This document shows positions 33,850-42,783 of a stretch of DNA of 64,000 nucleotides, piece by piece; position 1 is the first letter of the stretch; each line of letters opens with the position of its first letter. A program made the position numbers and the translations under genes. The notes under the pieces are model-generated. The model was not told where the DNA came from. It saw only the letters and a list, made by a program, of their open reading frames with translations, and did no database searches. Origin of the DNA: Streptomyces kurssanovii (lineage in GTDB: Bacteria; Actinomycetota; Actinomycetes; Streptomycetales; Streptomycetaceae); NCBI RefSeq assembly GCF_014649695.1, contig NZ_BMTN01000002.1:682001-746000 (forward strand), in the 5' to 3' direction.

Positions 33850-34761
33850 ATGCAGCAACCCCTCGCGCTATCGGTCGACTTCGGCCAAGGCTTCAGCGAC
33901 GCGTGGTCCGCCGTGGCCAAGTTCATCCCGAAGTTCATCGCCTTTCTGGCGATCCTGGTCATCGGCTGGCTCATCGCCAAGGCGATAGCCAAGGTGGCCG
34001 ACAAACTGCTGCGCAAGGTCGGCTTCGAGCGGATGTCGGAGCGCAGCGGCCTCTCGAACACCCTCAGGAACTCGGACTACGACGCCACAGGAATCATCAG
34101 CAAGATCCTCTACTACGCGATTCTGCTGGTCGCCCTGCAGCTGGCTTTCGGGGTGTTCGGACCGAACCCGATCAGCAACATGATCAACGGGGCTGTTTCC
34201 TGGATCCCGAAGGCCATCGTCGCCTGTGTCATCGTCGTCGTGGCCATGGCCATCGCGCGTGCCGTCCGCGACATCATCCAGGGCGCCCTGTCCGGAACCT
34301 CCTACGGCCAACTGCTCGGTACGGTCGCCTGGGGCTTCATCGTGGCACTCGGCGTGATCGCCGCGCTCAGCCAGGCCCAGATCGCGACCTCCGTCACCGG
34401 TCCGGTGCTCTGGGCCGTGCTCGCCGCGATGGCGGGCATCCTGATCGTCGGCGTCGGCGGCGGCCTCATCGCTCCGATGCGGGAACGCTGGGAGCGGTGG
34501 CTCGCGACGGCGGAGGCCGAGTCGGGCCGCGCCAGGGACACCATCAGCGCCTACCAGCGCGGTCGTGCCGACGCCGCCGCGGGCCAGCCCGCGGGCGAGC
34601 GGCAGGCGGCGCGACCGGGCATGGGCAGCCAGGACATGGGCCGCCAGGGCAAGGGCCCCGACTTCGGGCGGGAGCCCGGCCGGGAGCAGCGGCGCGACCG
34701 GGGCCGTGGCCCGGACTCGGGTCCGCAGCCCCCGCTCGGCAACGGCCGCGACCCCATGTGA
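33850..34761 (+). CDS. Mechanosensitive-channel-like membrane protein (conserved TM-helix repeat)
   Basis: The 303-residue product has five or six membrane helices. FIAFLAILVIGWLIAKAIAKVADKLLRKVGF is the conserved TM helix found in CmpX/MscS-like proteins, and AIVACVIVVVAMAIARAVRDII is a second copy of the motif. The SNTLRNSDYDATGIISKILYYAILLVALQLAFGVFG segment between them is typical. No MscS beta domain follows; instead there is a hydrophilic tail of about 75 residues rich in Gly, Arg, Gln and Pro (MGRQGKGPDFGREPGREQ). A role in membrane tension or stress response is inferred from the family. Confidence 0.78.
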   Translation: MQQPLALSVDFGQGFSDAWSAVAKFIPKFIAFLAILVIGWLIAKAIAKVADKLLRKVGFERMSERSGLSNTLRNSDYDATGIISKILYYAILLVALQLAFGVFGPNPISNMINGAVSWIPKAIVACVIVVVAMAIARAVRDIIQGALSGTSYGQLLGTVAWGFIVALGVIAALSQAQIATSVTGPVLWAVLAAMAGILIVGVGGGLIAPMRERWERWLATAEAESGRARDTISAYQRGRADAAAGQPAGERQAARPGMGSQDMGRQGKGPDFGREPGREQRRDRGRGPDSGPQPPLGNGRDPM

Positions 34762-34771
34762 CGACGACCCC

Positions 34772-34810
34772 GGGCGCTTCCTCGGCGGCTGCCGCCGCGA
34801 GGAAGCGCCC
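34772..34810 (+). terminator. Terminator after the mechanosensitive-channel-like gene
   Basis: GGGCGCTTCCTCG (34772-34784) and CGAGGAAGCGCCC (34798-34810) make a 13-base perfect stem starting ten bases after the stop codon; the loop bases can pair further. The 200-base gap after this gene holds nothing else I can support. Confidence 0.7.
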
Positions 34811-34959
34811 GCGGCGCATGCGCCCCCAGGGGCGCGCTCGTGGTTCTACGGCCCGGCGAGGCGCGCATCCGGATCAGCAGCCCCGGCCGTCGTGCACAAA
34901 GCTCGCTCGCCCAGCAGGCCACGCCCGCCACTCAGCGGACCAACCGGTCAGGACCGGGG

Positions 34960-35322
34960 TCAGCGGCCCAGCAGGTCGTGCTCGCGGATCAGCCAGCAGA
35001 CCGCGGTGAGGCGCAGGGTCGCGAAGTCGTAGCCCACCGGTTCCGACCAGTCGATCTCCGCCAGCCAGTCGGTGAACCCCAGGACGTAGTCCGCTAGATC
35101 CTCCCGCCGCACCATGCCGGCCGGCTCCTCGCGGTGCCCCGGGCCCGCCCTGCGGGAGGCGGGGACCAGCGGCACAAGAGCATCACGCACCGCCGCCGCG
35201 TGCTGGTCGACGGCAGCGACAAGCCCCGGTTCGAAGGAGAACTCCGAGAGCCGGGGCATGTATGTGGCAGCCAGGCCGACCAGCGGGCAGCCGGGCGGCC
35301 CGCTGTGGGGCAGAGCGTCCAT
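34960..35322 (-). CDS. Hypothetical protein of 120 residues
   Basis: I do not recognise this protein firmly. It is soluble, with [23 protein letters not shown] in the N-terminal half and [18 protein letters not shown] at the end, a pattern seen in small Streptomyces proteins that accompany natural-product or regulatory genes. The codon pattern supports a real gene. The start at 35322 is the longest; an internal start at YMPRLSEF (about 35259) is possible. It lies upstream of nothing and has a regulator gene 86 bases behind it in the same direction. Confidence 0.5.
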   Translation of the reverse strand: MDALPHSGPPGCPLVGLAATYMPRLSEFSFEPGLVAAVDQHAAAVRDALVPLVPASRRAGPGHREEPAGMVRREDLADYVLGFTDWLAEIDWSEPVGYDFATLRLTAVCWLIREHDLLGR

Positions 35323-35408
35323 CCCTACACGTTAGACGCGGGACGGTCGGCCCAAGACGTGACATCGGTCGCAGAACGCCCGTCGGGCCGGGTGCCGCGG
35401 ATCCCCGG

Positions 35409-36020
35409 TCACCGTTCTTCTTCCGAGTGGCGGGCGCGGTGCGCGCGCACCTTGCTGCGGTTGCCGCATCGCTCCATCGCGCACCAACGGCGGCGCCCGG
35501 GCCGCGAGGTGTCGACGAAGACCAGACGGCAGTCGTGCGATCCGCACTCGCGGACCCGGTGCGCGAAGGGGCCGGTGAAGAGGTCCACGGCGTCGCGGGC
35601 CACGGTGGAGAGCAACTGCCCGGCCGTCGCGCCCGGCGACCACTGTCTCGATCCGTCCGCGCCGATGCGGGGCACCAGGGCGGGGGCCGCGGCCGCCGTG
35701 TTGACCACGGACACATCGGCGGGGTCCATGTCGTCACCGTGCGCCGTCGCGGCGGCCATGCCCCACAGGGCGTTCCGCAGGGTGCGGGCGGCGGCCACCC
35801 CCGCGTCGTCCACGCTCGGGCACAGGTCCCCGGGCAGCCGGCTGGCCGCCACCCAGCGCAGCAGCGCGGCCGGGTCGTGCAGCACCTCGTAGCCCGCGAG
35901 GCTGCCGGGGCCGCCGGTGGTGAGCAGTTCCAGGCACAGCGCGCCCGGGTCGAAGCGGAACGCGCCGCCGGAGGGCGGTTCCAGAAGCATGCCCGGCGTG
36001 TCCGTTGCCCTGTTCACCAT
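35409..36020 (-). CDS. CGNR zinc-finger (ABATE-domain) regulator
   Basis: The N-terminal 130 residues have the stress-induced ABATE domain pattern (FDPGALCLELLTTGG, LLRWVAASRLPG, ARTLRNALWGM). The C-terminal zinc finger is RECGSHDCRLVFVDTSRPGRRRWCAMERCGNRSKVRAHRAR, with Cys pairs and the family-naming CGNR. Such proteins are transcription factors in actinobacteria; targets are unknown. I choose the ATG at 36020: it lies six bases after a TATAGT element on this strand, which would give a leaderless message. An ATG at 36044 would run across that promoter. It is divergent from a VOC protein gene with 22 bases between the starts. Confidence 0.82.
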   Translation of the reverse strand: MVNRATDTPGMLLEPPSGGAFRFDPGALCLELLTTGGPGSLAGYEVLHDPAALLRWVAASRLPGDLCPSVDDAGVAAARTLRNALWGMAAATAHGDDMDPADVSVVNTAAAAPALVPRIGADGSRQWSPGATAGQLLSTVARDAVDLFTGPFAHRVRECGSHDCRLVFVDTSRPGRRRWCAMERCGNRSKVRAHRARHSEEER

Positions 36021-36022
36021 GT

Positions 36023-36039
36023 AACCACTATAACTGGTT
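36023..36039. promoter_or_regulatory. Overlapping divergent -10 elements giving two leaderless transcripts
   Basis: The 22-base gap contains AACCACTATAACTGGTT (36023-36039), with AACCA/TGGTT arms. On the plus strand TATAAC (36029-36034) ends eight bases before the ATG at 36043. On the minus strand TATAGT (36032-36027) ends six bases before the ATG at 36020. Both distances fit transcription starting at the A of the ATG. The arms could also be a repressor site. Confidence 0.6.
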
Positions 36040-36042
36040 TCC

Positions 36043-36492
36043 ATGACGCTGCATTGGAAGCTCGTGATCGACTCCGTGGATCCGCACGCCCAGGCCGGCT
36101 TCTGGGCCGAGGCCCTCGGCTACGTGGTCGAGGACCACAGCACACTCATCGAGCAGCTCCTCACCCAAGGCGCGGCGCCGCCGGAGGCCACCCTGGAATC
36201 GCACGGCCGCCGCGCGTGGCGCGATCTGGCCGCGGTCCGGCATCCGGACGACGACCACGACAAGCTGAGCGACGCCGGGCTCGGGCGCCGCGTGCTGTTC
36301 CAGCGGGTGCCGGAGCGGAAGACGGTGAAGAACCGGGTCCACATCGATCTGCACTCCGCCCCGGGAGAGATGGAGGCGGAGACCGCCAGGCTGGAGTCGC
36401 TGGGGGCGACCGTACTGCGCCGGGTGAACGAGCAGGGCGGGAAGTGGGTGGTGATGAGCGACCCGGAGGGCAACGAGTTCTGCGTCCAGTGA
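36043..36492 (+). CDS. VOC-fold (glyoxalase-like) protein
   Basis: The 149-residue protein has two beta-alpha-beta-beta-beta modules: LHWKLVIDSVDPHAQAGFWAEALGY at the start and NRVHIDLHSAPGEMEAETARLESLGATV in the second half, ending KWVVMSDPEGNEFCVQ. These are the marks of actinobacterial vicinal-oxygen-chelate proteins; the family includes glyoxalases, dioxygenases and antibiotic-binding proteins. Possible metal ligands are the His in VHIDLH and the final Glu region (EGNEFC). Substrate is unknown. The gene lacks a Shine-Dalgarno site and probably has a leaderless mRNA shared with the CGNR regulator's promoter. Confidence 0.83.
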   Translation: MTLHWKLVIDSVDPHAQAGFWAEALGYVVEDHSTLIEQLLTQGAAPPEATLESHGRRAWRDLAAVRHPDDDHDKLSDAGLGRRVLFQRVPERKTVKNRVHIDLHSAPGEMEAETARLESLGATVLRRVNEQGGKWVVMSDPEGNEFCVQ

Positions 36493-36547
36493 CCGTCCGC
36501 CAGGTGTCCGGGGACCGTCCGGGGGCGGGCCGGCGCATGTCCGTTGA

Positions 36548-38047
<1,500 letters not shown>

Positions 38048-38076
38048 CCGCACCACCAGCGGTCACCGTCGGCCTG

Positions 38077-38119
38077 CCGCATGCGCGTGCCTCCTGATTC
38101 CGGGGGCACGCGCATGCGG
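38077..38119 (+). terminator. Terminator of the aminopeptidase gene
   Basis: CCGCATGCGCGTGCC (38077-38091) and its exact complement (38105-38119) form a 15-base stem with a 13-base loop, 30 bases after the stop codon. It lies between this gene and the convergent ABC permease gene and may serve both. Confidence 0.8.
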
Positions 38120-38145
38120 CCGTCGCCCTGGCCGGGGTGGCAGGC

Positions 38146-39099
38146 TCAGGACGTGATGTCCCTAGTGGTGAAGCGTGCCCACGCCGCCGAGCCGAACACC
38201 GCCGCGTACGCGGCCTGCCGGCCCAGGTTCCGCAGCACCCCGTCCCACAGGAGCGGTTCGCGCATCAGGTCCGCGAAGGACATCCAGTGGTGGGTGAAGA
38301 GGTACGGGTGGACGGCGTCCAGTTGCGGGACGGACTGAAGGATCTGCACGGTGATCAGCAGCCCCACCGTGGTCGCCATCGCCGCGATGCCGCTGCTCGT
38401 CAGCGTCGACACGAACAGGCCGATCGCGGCCAGTCCCATCAGCGATCCCGCGACGACCGCCGCGATCAGCGCGGCCCGCCACAGGCCCTCCGCGAACGGG
38501 ACGGGAACACCCGAGATCGTCGTGACGTCGCCGACCGGGAAGAGCAACGCGCCCACGGCGAGCGCCGACAGAGCCACCGTCAGCGTCGCCACCAGGCAGA
38601 AGGCCATGACGGCGGCGAACTTGACGAGCAGCAGCCGCGCCCGTCCGGCAGGTGCCACCAGCAGATACCGCAACGTGCCGGCGCTCGCCTCGCCCGCGAC
38701 CGAGTCGCCGGCGACGACCGCGACCGCCATCGGCAGGAAGAACGGCAGGGTCGCCGCCAGGGCGGCGAACACCAGGAACAGCCCGTTGCTGGTGATCTGG
38801 GAGACGAAGGCGACCCCGGCACCGCCGTCGGGGGCGCCACCGCCACCCACTCCGCCGCCGTCGCTCGTCTCGATCCTCACGGCGACGCCGATGAGCACCG
38901 GCACGGCGGCCAGCACCACCAGCAGGGCGAGGCTGCGCCAGCGGCGGAAGGTGAGCGTCAGCTCGGAGCGGAACAGGCCCGCCAGACGGAACAGGCCGGG
39001 TGAGCCGAACGGGCGGGGCGTCGGCGGCGGCGTGGCGGTCGCCGGGCTCTCCGCCGTCCCGGCCTTCTCCACCGGCCCGGCGGTCTCAGCCCGCGACAT
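38146..39099 (-). CDS. ABC-2-type exporter permease
   Basis: This 317-residue protein has six membrane helices: SLALLVVLAAVPVLIGVAV, NGLFLVFAALAATLPFFLPMAVAVVAGDSVAGE, LLLVKFAAVMAFCLVATLTVALSALAVGALLF, AALIAAVVAGSLMGLAAIGLFVSTLTSS and others. The SVAGEASAGTLRYLLVAPAGRARLLLVK segment is the family's coupling region. An acidic/glycine-rich loop (ETSDGGGVGGGGAPDGGAG) lies outside. It pairs with the ATP-binding protein encoded just upstream, overlapping it by 14 bases. The substrate is unknown. Confidence 0.88.
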   Translation of the reverse strand: MSRAETAGPVEKAGTAESPATATPPPTPRPFGSPGLFRLAGLFRSELTLTFRRWRSLALLVVLAAVPVLIGVAVRIETSDGGGVGGGGAPDGGAGVAFVSQITSNGLFLVFAALAATLPFFLPMAVAVVAGDSVAGEASAGTLRYLLVAPAGRARLLLVKFAAVMAFCLVATLTVALSALAVGALLFPVGDVTTISGVPVPFAEGLWRAALIAAVVAGSLMGLAAIGLFVSTLTSSGIAAMATTVGLLITVQILQSVPQLDAVHPYLFTHHWMSFADLMREPLLWDGVLRNLGRQAAYAAVFGSAAWARFTTRDITS

Positions 39100-40024
39100 C
39101 GAAGCCCTCCCCCGTCAGTGCCACGAACGCGTCCTCCAGCGAGGCGCGCTCCACCCCGAAACCCCGTACCCGCACGCCGCCGTGGACCAACGCGGCGTTG
39201 AGCCCGGCGAGTTCCGCCTCGTCCTCCGGCGGTTCCGCCGTCACCCGCTCCCCCTCCCGGTCGACACCGGTGAGGCCGTGTTCCGTGAGGATCCGCACCG
39301 CCTTCGCCGGGTCCGGCGTGAGGACGGCGAGCCGCCCCCTGGCGCCGGCCGCGAGCTCCGCCACCGGGCCCTGGGTGATCAGCCGTCCCTGGGCCATCAC
39401 GGCCGCGTGGGTGCAGACCTGCTCGATCTCGTCCAGCAGGTGCGAGGAGAGGAACACGGTGGTGCCGTCCGCGGCCAGCTCCCTCACCAGGGTGCGGATC
39501 TCCCGCATGCCCTGCGGGTCCAGGCCGTTCGTCGGCTCGTCCAGCACCAGCAGCTTCCTCGGCCGGAGCAGCGCCGCGGCCAGACCCAGGCGCTGTTTCA
39601 TGCCGAGGGAGTAGGCCTTGGCCTTCTTTCCGGCCGCCTGGCTCAGGCCCACCCGGTCCAGCGCGGACGCGACCCGAGCTTCGCGGGTACGGGGATCGGC
39701 GGCCGGGTCGGCGGAGTCGTAGCGCAGCAGGTTGTCCCGGCCGCTGAGGAACCCGTACAGCGCCGGGCCCTCGATCAGTGCGCCGACGTGCGGAAGCACC
39801 GAGCTCGCGGAGCGGGGCATGGGCCGGCCGAGGACCGTGGCGGTGCCGGCGGTGGGCCCGATGAGGCCCATGAGCATGCGGATGGTGGTGGTCTTCCCCG
39901 AGCCGTTGGGCCCGAGGAAGCCGAAGACACTGCCGGCCGGCACGCTGAGGTCGAGCCGGTCGACGGCCGGCCGGCCGCCCCGGTAGCGCTTGGTGAGCCC
40001 GCTTGTCTCGATGACGGCGGTCAT
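39086..40024 (-). CDS. ABC exporter ATP-binding protein
   Basis: The 312-residue ATPase has Walker A GPNGSGKTTT (about residues 40-49), the signature YSLGMKQRLGLAAAL, Walker B KLLVLDEPTNGLDP and the switch His in VFLSSHLLDE. The C-terminal 90 residues (LTPDPAKAVRILTEHGLTGVD, GVERASLEDAFVALTGEGFDV) are the extension typical of DrrA/CcmA-type exporters. It powers the ABC-2 permease encoded downstream. The 138-base gap upstream separates it from the LolA-like gene on the same strand. Confidence 0.93.
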   Translation of the reverse strand: MTAVIETSGLTKRYRGGRPAVDRLDLSVPAGSVFGFLGPNGSGKTTTIRMLMGLIGPTAGTATVLGRPMPRSASSVLPHVGALIEGPALYGFLSGRDNLLRYDSADPAADPRTREARVASALDRVGLSQAAGKKAKAYSLGMKQRLGLAAALLRPRKLLVLDEPTNGLDPQGMREIRTLVRELAADGTTVFLSSHLLDEIEQVCTHAAVMAQGRLITQGPVAELAAGARGRLAVLTPDPAKAVRILTEHGLTGVDREGERVTAEPPEDEAELAGLNAALVHGGVRVRGFGVERASLEDAFVALTGEGFDVAG

Positions 40025-40162
40025 CGCCTCTCCCGTTCGTCCGTGTCCGCCCGGTCGGACCTCCGCCCCGCCGTACGGAGCGTACGACGGGGCGGACGGC
40101 CGGGGTGGTACCTGCGGGCGGTCCGTGCCGCCGGCGGTGCGCCGCCCGGCCGGTGCTGCCCG

Positions 40163-41401
40163 TTACTTGCCCTCGTTCGCGGCCTTCACCAGGGCGTCCT
40201 TGGTCACGGCGCCGACGTACACCGTGCCGTCGTCGGTCATCAGGGCGTTGACCAGGCGGGTCTTGAAGACGGTGCCGGAGCCGAACTTGCCTTCGACCTT
40301 GTCGCCGAGGGCGTCGAGGAACTGCTGCGCCTCCGGCGGGACGTCGCCCTTCTCGTTCTTCTTCGCGTCGGCGCCCTCGCCGGCGCCGGGTCCTTCGATC
40401 TTGGCGATGGACGTCCAGCCCTCGCCGATCACGTCGAGACCGCCGCCCATGTCCCCGAGGCCCTCGAACTCCTCATGGCCCTTGGGCGCCCGGGTTCCCT
40501 TGCCGTCCTCGAGCTCGTCCGCCTCGGTCACCTTGGCGCCCTTCGGCGGGGTGAAGTCGAACGTGGAGGCGGCCGGCCGGGAGAAGTCGACCTTGGTGAA
40601 GCCCACGTCGACCACGGCCTTGCCGCCGCTGCTCGGGTTGAGGGTGAACTTCAGCGGGACGCCGTTCTTCGCGTCCACCGCGATGGTGATCGAGCCGACC
40701 GTGGAGCCCTCCTGCTTGGGCTTGACGACCAGCTTGTACGCGTCGCGTCCGGCGACCTGGGACGTGCCGTCGACGGTGACGGACGTGGTGTCGTCCGCGG
40801 CCTTCAGCACCTCGTCGGCGAGGTCCTTGGGGGTGGTGGGCAGGTCGTCCGGCGTGCGGCGGTCCTTGCCGTCCTTGCCCTCGCGCTGTCCGTCGTCCTC
40901 GGCGTGGTAGACCTCGTTCGATGCGCTGTCGTAGCCCCATACGTCGTCGCCGTTGTGGATGAGGCTGTACTCGGAGGAGTCCTCCAGGACGGACACCTTC
41001 TGCCGCTCGGGGCCGTCGGCCGCGATCCGCAGGGTGTGGGTGCCCGTGGCGAGCTCGGTCAGCTTGGCGTCGGGAGCCGCGGAGGAACCCTCGTCCTGAC
41101 CGCTTCCGCCGATGAGCGAACCGGCGAGACCGCCGAAGGACGGCAACCCGAGGTCGGTGTTGATCTTGACGGTGCCGGAGAGCTGCTGGGTCTCCGACGC
41201 GGCCATCTTCTCGATGAGTTCCTGCGCGCTGATCTTCGGCAGATCGGGGTCACCGGAGGCAGCGAGCGCCGGGACGAGCCCGATGGTCGCGGCCGCCACA
41301 CCGGCCACCGCGACCGGGACGAGGTAGCGGGCCGTCTTGCGACGCCCCGCCGCGAGGTCCTTGGCCTCTTCGGTGGTCCGTGTGCTGTCGTTCGGTGCCA
41401 T
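40163..41401 (-). CDS. Membrane-anchored LolA/MucB-fold (DUF2092-like) protein
   Basis: The protein of 412 residues has a short cytoplasmic tail with basic residues (AAGRRKTARYLVPVAVAGVAAATIGLVPALA), one membrane segment or uncleaved signal, and a large extracytoplasmic domain: ISAQELIEKMAASETQQLSGTVKINTDLG, VDGTSQVAGRDAYKLVVKPKQ, ITIAVDAKNGVPLKFTL and FDFTPPKGAKV. These match the LolA/LppX lipoprotein-carrier or RseB-like half-barrel fold seen in actinobacteria. It may carry lipids or sense envelope state; neither is shown. Genes of this type often lie next to ABC-2 exporters, as here, so it may act with the exporter downstream. Confidence 0.78.
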   Translation of the reverse strand: MAPNDSTRTTEEAKDLAAGRRKTARYLVPVAVAGVAAATIGLVPALAASGDPDLPKISAQELIEKMAASETQQLSGTVKINTDLGLPSFGGLAGSLIGGSGQDEGSSAAPDAKLTELATGTHTLRIAADGPERQKVSVLEDSSEYSLIHNGDDVWGYDSASNEVYHAEDDGQREGKDGKDRRTPDDLPTTPKDLADEVLKAADDTTSVTVDGTSQVAGRDAYKLVVKPKQEGSTVGSITIAVDAKNGVPLKFTLNPSSGGKAVVDVGFTKVDFSRPAASTFDFTPPKGAKVTEADELEDGKGTRAPKGHEEFEGLGDMGGGLDVIGEGWTSIAKIEGPGAGEGADAKKNEKGDVPPEAQQFLDALGDKVEGKFGSGTVFKTRLVNALMTDDGTVYVGAVTKDALVKAANEGK

Positions 41402-41565
41402 GGTGTGCCCTACCTCCGTGGTTGGTCAGGGGTGGTGCTCTCCATAGGACCAAATCGGCCGAACGGAAGCGTCAGACCGCGGGCGCAACTTCCTCTACCC
41501 CTCTGGGATGAGAAGGACCCCCGGCAACTCACCCGTCCCGTAGGGGGTTCGACGCCGTGAGCGGA

Positions 41566-42576
41566 TCAGCCGGCGCGGTGGACCACCGCGTCGCACAGCT
41601 CTTCCAGGGCGGCCTTGGCCGAACAGTCCGGCAGCGGGGCGAGCATCGCCCGGGCCTCTTGGGCGTACCGCACGGTGTCCTTGCGGGCCTGCTCGAGAGC
41701 GGGGTGCTCACGCAGCCGCCGCAGCGCTTCCGCGTGCCGGTCGTCGTCGGTCAGGTCGCTCTCGAGGAGCGCCACGAGCGCGAGGTCCTCCGGCCGGCCG
41801 TCGGCGTCCGCCATGGCGCGCAAGCGCAGGACCGGCAGCGTGGGGACCCCTTCGCGCAGATCGGTGCCGGGGGTCTTGCCGGACTCGTGGGAGTCGGAGG
41901 CGATGTCGAGTACGTCGTCGGCGAGCTGGAAGGCGACACCGAGCCGCTCGCCGTACTGGGTGAGGGTGTCGACCACCCAATCGTCGGCCCCGGACATCAT
42001 CGCGCCGAAGCGTACGGAGACGGCGACGAGGGAGCCCGTCTTGCCCGCCATCACGTCGAGGTAGTGGTCCACCGGGTCACGGCCGTCGCGGGGCCCCGCG
42101 GTCTCCAGGATCTGCCCCGTCACCAGCCGCTCGAACGCCTCCGCCTGGATGCGTACGGCCTCGGGGCCGAGGTCGGCCAGGATGTGGGAGGCGCGGGCGA
42201 AGAGGAAGTCGCCGGTCAGGACGGCCACGGAGTTGCCCCAGCGGGTGTTCGCACTGTCCACGCCGCGCCGTACGTCCGCCTCGTCCATGACGTCGTCGTG
42301 GTAGAGCGTCGCGAGATGGGTGAGCTCGACGACCACCGCGGAGGGCACGATCCCCGGCGCGTACGGGTCGCCGAACTGGGCCGCCAGCATCACCAGCAGC
42401 GGCCGGAAACGCTTGCCGCCGGCCCGCACCAGGTGCTGGGCGGCCTCCGTGATGAACGGGACCTCGCTCTTGGTGGCGTCGAGCAGGCCCGCCTCGACGG
42501 CCGACAACCCGGTCCGGACATCGGCCTCAAGAGCCTGGTCCCGCACGCTCAGCCCGAACGGCTCGACGACGGTCAC
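41566..42576 (-). CDS. Long-chain polyprenyl diphosphate synthase
   Basis: This trans-prenyltransferase of 336 residues has both Asp-rich motifs, DDVMDEADVRRG (FARM, about residues 93-104) and QLADDVLDI (SARM), plus GGKRFRPLLV for binding isopentenyl diphosphate and AGKTGSLVA. It condenses IPP units to a long all-trans chain, most likely the menaquinone side chain, since it is the heptaprenyl/nonaprenyl type and lies beside a nuo operon as in other Streptomyces. The GTG start follows CAGGAGATC. A recognisable promoter lies about 35 bases upstream. It is divergent from the CocE-like gene. Confidence 0.9.
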   Translation of the reverse strand: MTVVEPFGLSVRDQALEADVRTGLSAVEAGLLDATKSEVPFITEAAQHLVRAGGKRFRPLLVMLAAQFGDPYAPGIVPSAVVVELTHLATLYHDDVMDEADVRRGVDSANTRWGNSVAVLTGDFLFARASHILADLGPEAVRIQAEAFERLVTGQILETAGPRDGRDPVDHYLDVMAGKTGSLVAVSVRFGAMMSGADDWVVDTLTQYGERLGVAFQLADDVLDIASDSHESGKTPGTDLREGVPTLPVLRLRAMADADGRPEDLALVALLESDLTDDDRHAEALRRLREHPALEQARKDTVRYAQEARAMLAPLPDCSAKAALEELCDAVVHRAG

Positions 42577-42609
42577 GAGGAGATCTCCTGTCTGATGACG
42601 ATCACACGG

Positions 42610-42638
42610 ATTGTCGATGTGTCGCTGGATTCACTCAA
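42610..42638 (-). promoter_or_regulatory. Candidate promoter of the polyprenyl synthase gene
   Basis: On the minus strand TTGAGT (42633-42638) and GACAAT (42610-42615) are 17 bases apart, close to the consensus of the housekeeping sigma factor. The -10 ends 33 bases before the start codon. Confidence 0.45.
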
Positions 42639-42712
42639 GTCAGCGTATCCGGTCGCCTTTCGATCACCATGAGCGCCTTCCCGCCACCCCCGGTATGTTC
42701 GTGATCAGCCTC

Positions 42713-42733
42713 AATGGTAGGAAATGCACCATT
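42713..42733. promoter_or_regulatory. Inverted repeat upstream of the CocE-like gene
   Basis: AATGGT (42713-42718) and ACCATT (42728-42733) are exact complements around a nine-base spacer, in an AT-rich patch 51-71 bases before the start codon of the CocE-like gene. It resembles an operator for a dimeric regulator; no regulator gene is adjacent. Confidence 0.4.
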
Positions 42734-42783
42734 TAATCGTTACCGTCGGACCACCGCCCCTCACGCGCCGCCGAGGTCCCGCC

